Shown: positions 61,400 to 64,000 of the stretch, one piece after another
Layout of the letters: each line of letters opens with the position of its first letter
Position numbering within the stretch: the first letter of the stretch is position 1
Made by a program: the position numbers and the translations under genes
DNA from: Ulva prolifera
Lineage: Eukaryota; Chlorophyta; Ulvophyceae; Ulvales; Ulvaceae
DNA: 64,000 nucleotides
Direction: 5' to 3'
Assembly (NCBI GenBank): GCA_023078555.1
Contig: CM041196.1
Coordinates: forward strand, 9,318,985 to 9,382,984
Notes under the pieces: model-generated
Databases searched by the model: none
Told to the model about the DNA's origin: nothing
Seen by the model: the letters and a program-made list of their open reading frames with translations, nothing else

Positions 61400-63993
61400 C
61401 GCAGTACCAGTTGATGGTACTAGCCAGGATTCGGTGTCTGGAGACTCAGACTTTTGCTTCTTCAATCGCTTCCTGTCTTGGCTCTTTGTCCGTGTGGACA
61501 TGTGTCCACTGCCACGAGGTTGCTTTTGGACTGCCACTTTGTCGTTGGCCAGCTGCCCAGTCTTGCGCGTCACCTTCATACACCACTGCTGCCTGACATT
61601 ATGCATTCCATCAAGTTCAAACATGAGTTACTTGCACATGTACATCATGTAGAGCATGTGACAGTATGTATGTCAACGGCCGGCGCAGTCGAATCATGGC
61701 ATCGAGTCAGATTTACTTCAAGAAAGCAGTCACATGTGGGTATACACTGATGTATGCAGTGCTCACCTCTGTGCACAGTTGAGTCGTCGCCGCCAGAGGT
61801 GAAACTCCAGGGAGTTCCTGTGCTTCAGATTCAAGCTGACGCGTACGCGTGCCTGCTCTGGTGCGTTTGACGGCGCCTGCACTTGTGTTGCCTGCACCTG
61901 TACCGCCTTTCCTAACGGTGCCGAGGCCTCTACGCACCCGCCTCTCGTTCCTTGCTGTTCCCTTTGACGTGGTAGCCATGCTGCGGGACGCTTCGGGTAT
62001 GTCTTCCTCTTCATCACTGGTGAATTCATCATCTGACCCCACAATTGGCCTGTTGTCATCTGCAGCTTGCTGAACCTCTGAGCCTGGTGCCTGTGGGATG
62101 ACTGCCAGCACTGTCTCTGTGAAATCAGTTAACGCCTGTGGTGGAGGAAGGTGATGTGCCTTGAAGAGCTCCTCCTGCACATGAAGATTCCGTGAAACAT
62201 ATACCTGTCACTGTAACCAGGCTGCAGGGACCATGGTCCACGGCACACAAGTTCCATTAAATAGAAGACAGTGCGCACCACATACTCAGTCAGGTGCCGC
62301 AATACAAGGACTCCGTGGACGTGCAGATATCCGCTAGAAGGGGCCCGGATTTGGATCACATCTCGCCCTCCACCTGTGGATGTTCCCTCACCTGCTTCTG
62401 GATCCTCGCTCTTGTGGAAGAAGTCGGCCAGGTCAGCCCCGCGTGAGCTCGAGTCCTCTTCGTCGTCAGCTTGTGAAGGAACGGGCACTCTCCATCTGTG
62501 CAACGGATAAGTGTTGCGAAAAGCCTCGATGGCTGCAGGTGCATTTCTCCCCGAGGCTGTGAGCAGGTGATGCATTGGAGTAGCTGAGATTCCTGAATGT
62601 AATCTTCTGTCCATTTGATTGGCACAACCTGGGATCATTCTTGTATGGTGCAGAAATGCATACGGCGAGGACTCTGCGTTGTCTCCCGGAGGTCCCCAAT
62701 CGATTTTCCAGTCGGGGAGACTGGACAAGTCTGTATCTGATGGGAGGTGTGCGAATGACGGTACACCATTCGACGGGATGTCGCTGAGCGAGGTGTCAAT
62801 CCGCAAAGTCTCCCCGAAAATAATCTGCAGAGCTCTGATTCCCTGCACATCGATGCGGGCCATCCATGTCTGGAGTTGGTAAATTGGGTTGCAGCCATGT
62901 ACCGGTTGTTCTGTCAAGGCATTGGAACACTGCGTCATCTGATCCATTTTCGTACAGTATGTAATAGTGGCTGAAAGCGTACCGTTGCACACTTCTCTGA
63001 AGCCACCAGACGGACCATGTCTTTATGCAGCGCATCTCTGAAGTCCTTAGCATTCAGGCCGTCTACGACTTCCTTCCGCGCCTCGAATATCCCGTCAAGT
63101 CCTTTCAGCGTGTCCTCGATTACATCAGCTGGGAAATTCCATGGCTGGTTCGAAAGCAAAGCCTTGATGCCGCCCTCGACTGGAGGTGTTTTGCCTTCCC
63201 CAGGCAATAAGTTGAGCAGCCATGAGAGGAAGAGCAGGTCGAAGGAGGCCCTTACCTTGCGAGCGTTGTTTGTATTGTGTGATTTTGTGAACTGCTTAAA
63301 CGCAGCTTTGGCGTGTCTTGCCGCCAGTGGCCTTTTGTGATACGCGCAGAATAGCTTGACATAAGACAGCACCATCCGCATCATATCTGTCCGCTCTCTG
63401 CGACAAGCGAAAGCGACACGCAGGTGGGCAAGGCCTAGTGGAAACTGTAAATACACAGTATGTTGACATACATGATCATGGATACGGCGACAAACGATAT
63501 ACGGTATATGTCGACTGAAGCTCCACAACTCTGGGCAGGTCGGAACTCGGTGGGCGCACCAGTGAGGGGCTGCCTAGTGCCCAGGCTTGTAGAGCTCTAA
63601 GATGTGTACGGATGTTTGCGGACACCGCAACGCCCGGAAAAAGGGACGCGCCCTTCGTGTGAATGGCAGCGCCGATATGGGTGCTGATGTGAAGGAACGC
63701 TTCTGGTGTGATACGCGGCATTAACAGTTCGAGGTCGTCAAATAGTTTCTGTTCTGCCTGTAAGCAAGTCGTCGTCCATAAATGCACAACTCAGATGCGA
63801 AAGTCGTGCAAGTAACAACGAGTGCGCGATGCAGCAGCGCGACGTGCAGGTGACCTATCCATTTAAGTGGAAGGTCGTACTTTTGGAGCGGCTCTGCTTT
63901 CTCTTGTGGTCCGTTTTGAAGTCGTGTTGGATGATCGCGCCTGAGGCTGTCCCGTCGTCGGTGCAACCATACGGAAGATGCCAATGTCGCCAT
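61400..63993 (-). CDS. Unrecognised multi-exon gene, helical N-part and disordered C-part (partial model)
   Basis: Several minus-strand frames join through plausible splice sites. Exon 63993-63855 starts MATLASSVWLHRRRDSL and joins in phase 1 to 63753-63503 (EQKLFDDLELLMPRITPEAF). That joins in phase 0 to an exon starting at 63444 (FPLGLAHLRVAFACRRERTD), which stays open to about 62990. It contains YVKLFCAYHKRPLAARHAK and FLSWLLNLLPGEGKTP and looks like a helical solenoid. Further frames follow: 62992-62129 (including GIRALQIIFGETLRID and an acidic Ser-rich stretch) and 62180-61767, which has GSDDEFTSDEEEDIPEASR, then Lys/Arg-rich sequence, and ends at a GTGAGC donor. The middle junctions and the last exon are not resolved. 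The gene may continue past the right edge. I do not recognise the family. Confidence 0.4.
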
Positions 63994-64000
63994 GTTCGCC

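Noticed and set aside
63245-63256. A strong-looking donor (AAG|GTAAGG) ending the exon at 63256
   Set aside because: The frame continues open through it with protein-like sequence (FLSWLLNLLPGEGK), so retention in the exon was judged more likely.
61713-63993. Possible Fanconi-type (FANCD2/FANCI) solenoid identity for the right-edge gene
   Set aside because: The helical, charged layout recalls these proteins, but I could not match any signature segment, so no name was given.
1-64000. CRISPR arrays, bacterial operons, LTR or capsid-bearing elements
   Set aside because: No regularly spaced repeats, no ribosome-binding-site-led gene strings, and no integrase, gag or capsid motifs were seen; introns and plastid targeting point to a eukaryotic nucleus.

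Overview
This 64 kb window looks like nuclear DNA of a photosynthetic eukaryote, most likely a green alga. The exons are GC-rich and the introns few, short and GT-AG. One gene (39464-40548) encodes an HCF106/TatB-type subunit of the thylakoid twin-arginine translocase. The two LINE relics also suit a eukaryotic nuclear genome. I cannot name the species.

The main content is an expanded gene family that I do not recognise as described. Each member has three coding exons separated by two phase-0 introns. Exon 1 (about 90-115 codons) resembles the N-terminal half of a Skp1/BTB fold. Exon 2 (38-44 codons) resembles the following Skp1/BTB helices. Exon 3 (590-715 codons) starts with a short helical segment, carries a conserved 'LLP..FHPA.V' block, and ends in leucine-rich repeats. 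Five copies read intact: A 2273-5160(-), C 8559-12061(-), D 19268-23422(-), G 24766-29216(+) and J 54999-58158(+). Three are broken: E 13930-17436(-), H 41302-44869(+) and I 50205-53377(+). One, B 7430-8063(-), is only a copied 3' end. All copies left of about 24 kb read leftward and all copies right of it read rightward, with D and G head to head.

A second family has two intact genes facing each other, 33618-37447(+) and 45556-49558(-). Each has a 243-bp first exon with a short Cys/His (RING- or U-box-like) motif, a second exon of about 250 bp, and a large right-handed beta-helix exon. The HCF106 gene and broken copy H lie between them. Both families have the layout expected of ubiquitin-ligase substrate adaptors: a small ligase-docking fold plus a large repeat domain. 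That function is an inference.

The mobile content is a truncated LINE with a restriction-like endonuclease region inside intron 1 of copy E (14623-16580), a LINE fragment with an AP-type endonuclease (58860-59639), and three copies of a 102-bp hAT-like MITE (13399, 22167, 31601). Part of an unrecognised multi-exon gene lies at the right edge (61400-63993, minus). Simple repeats include a run of 24 G, a run of 33 C and several two-copy tandem duplications. I saw no rRNA, tRNA, CRISPR or LTR/virus-like element.
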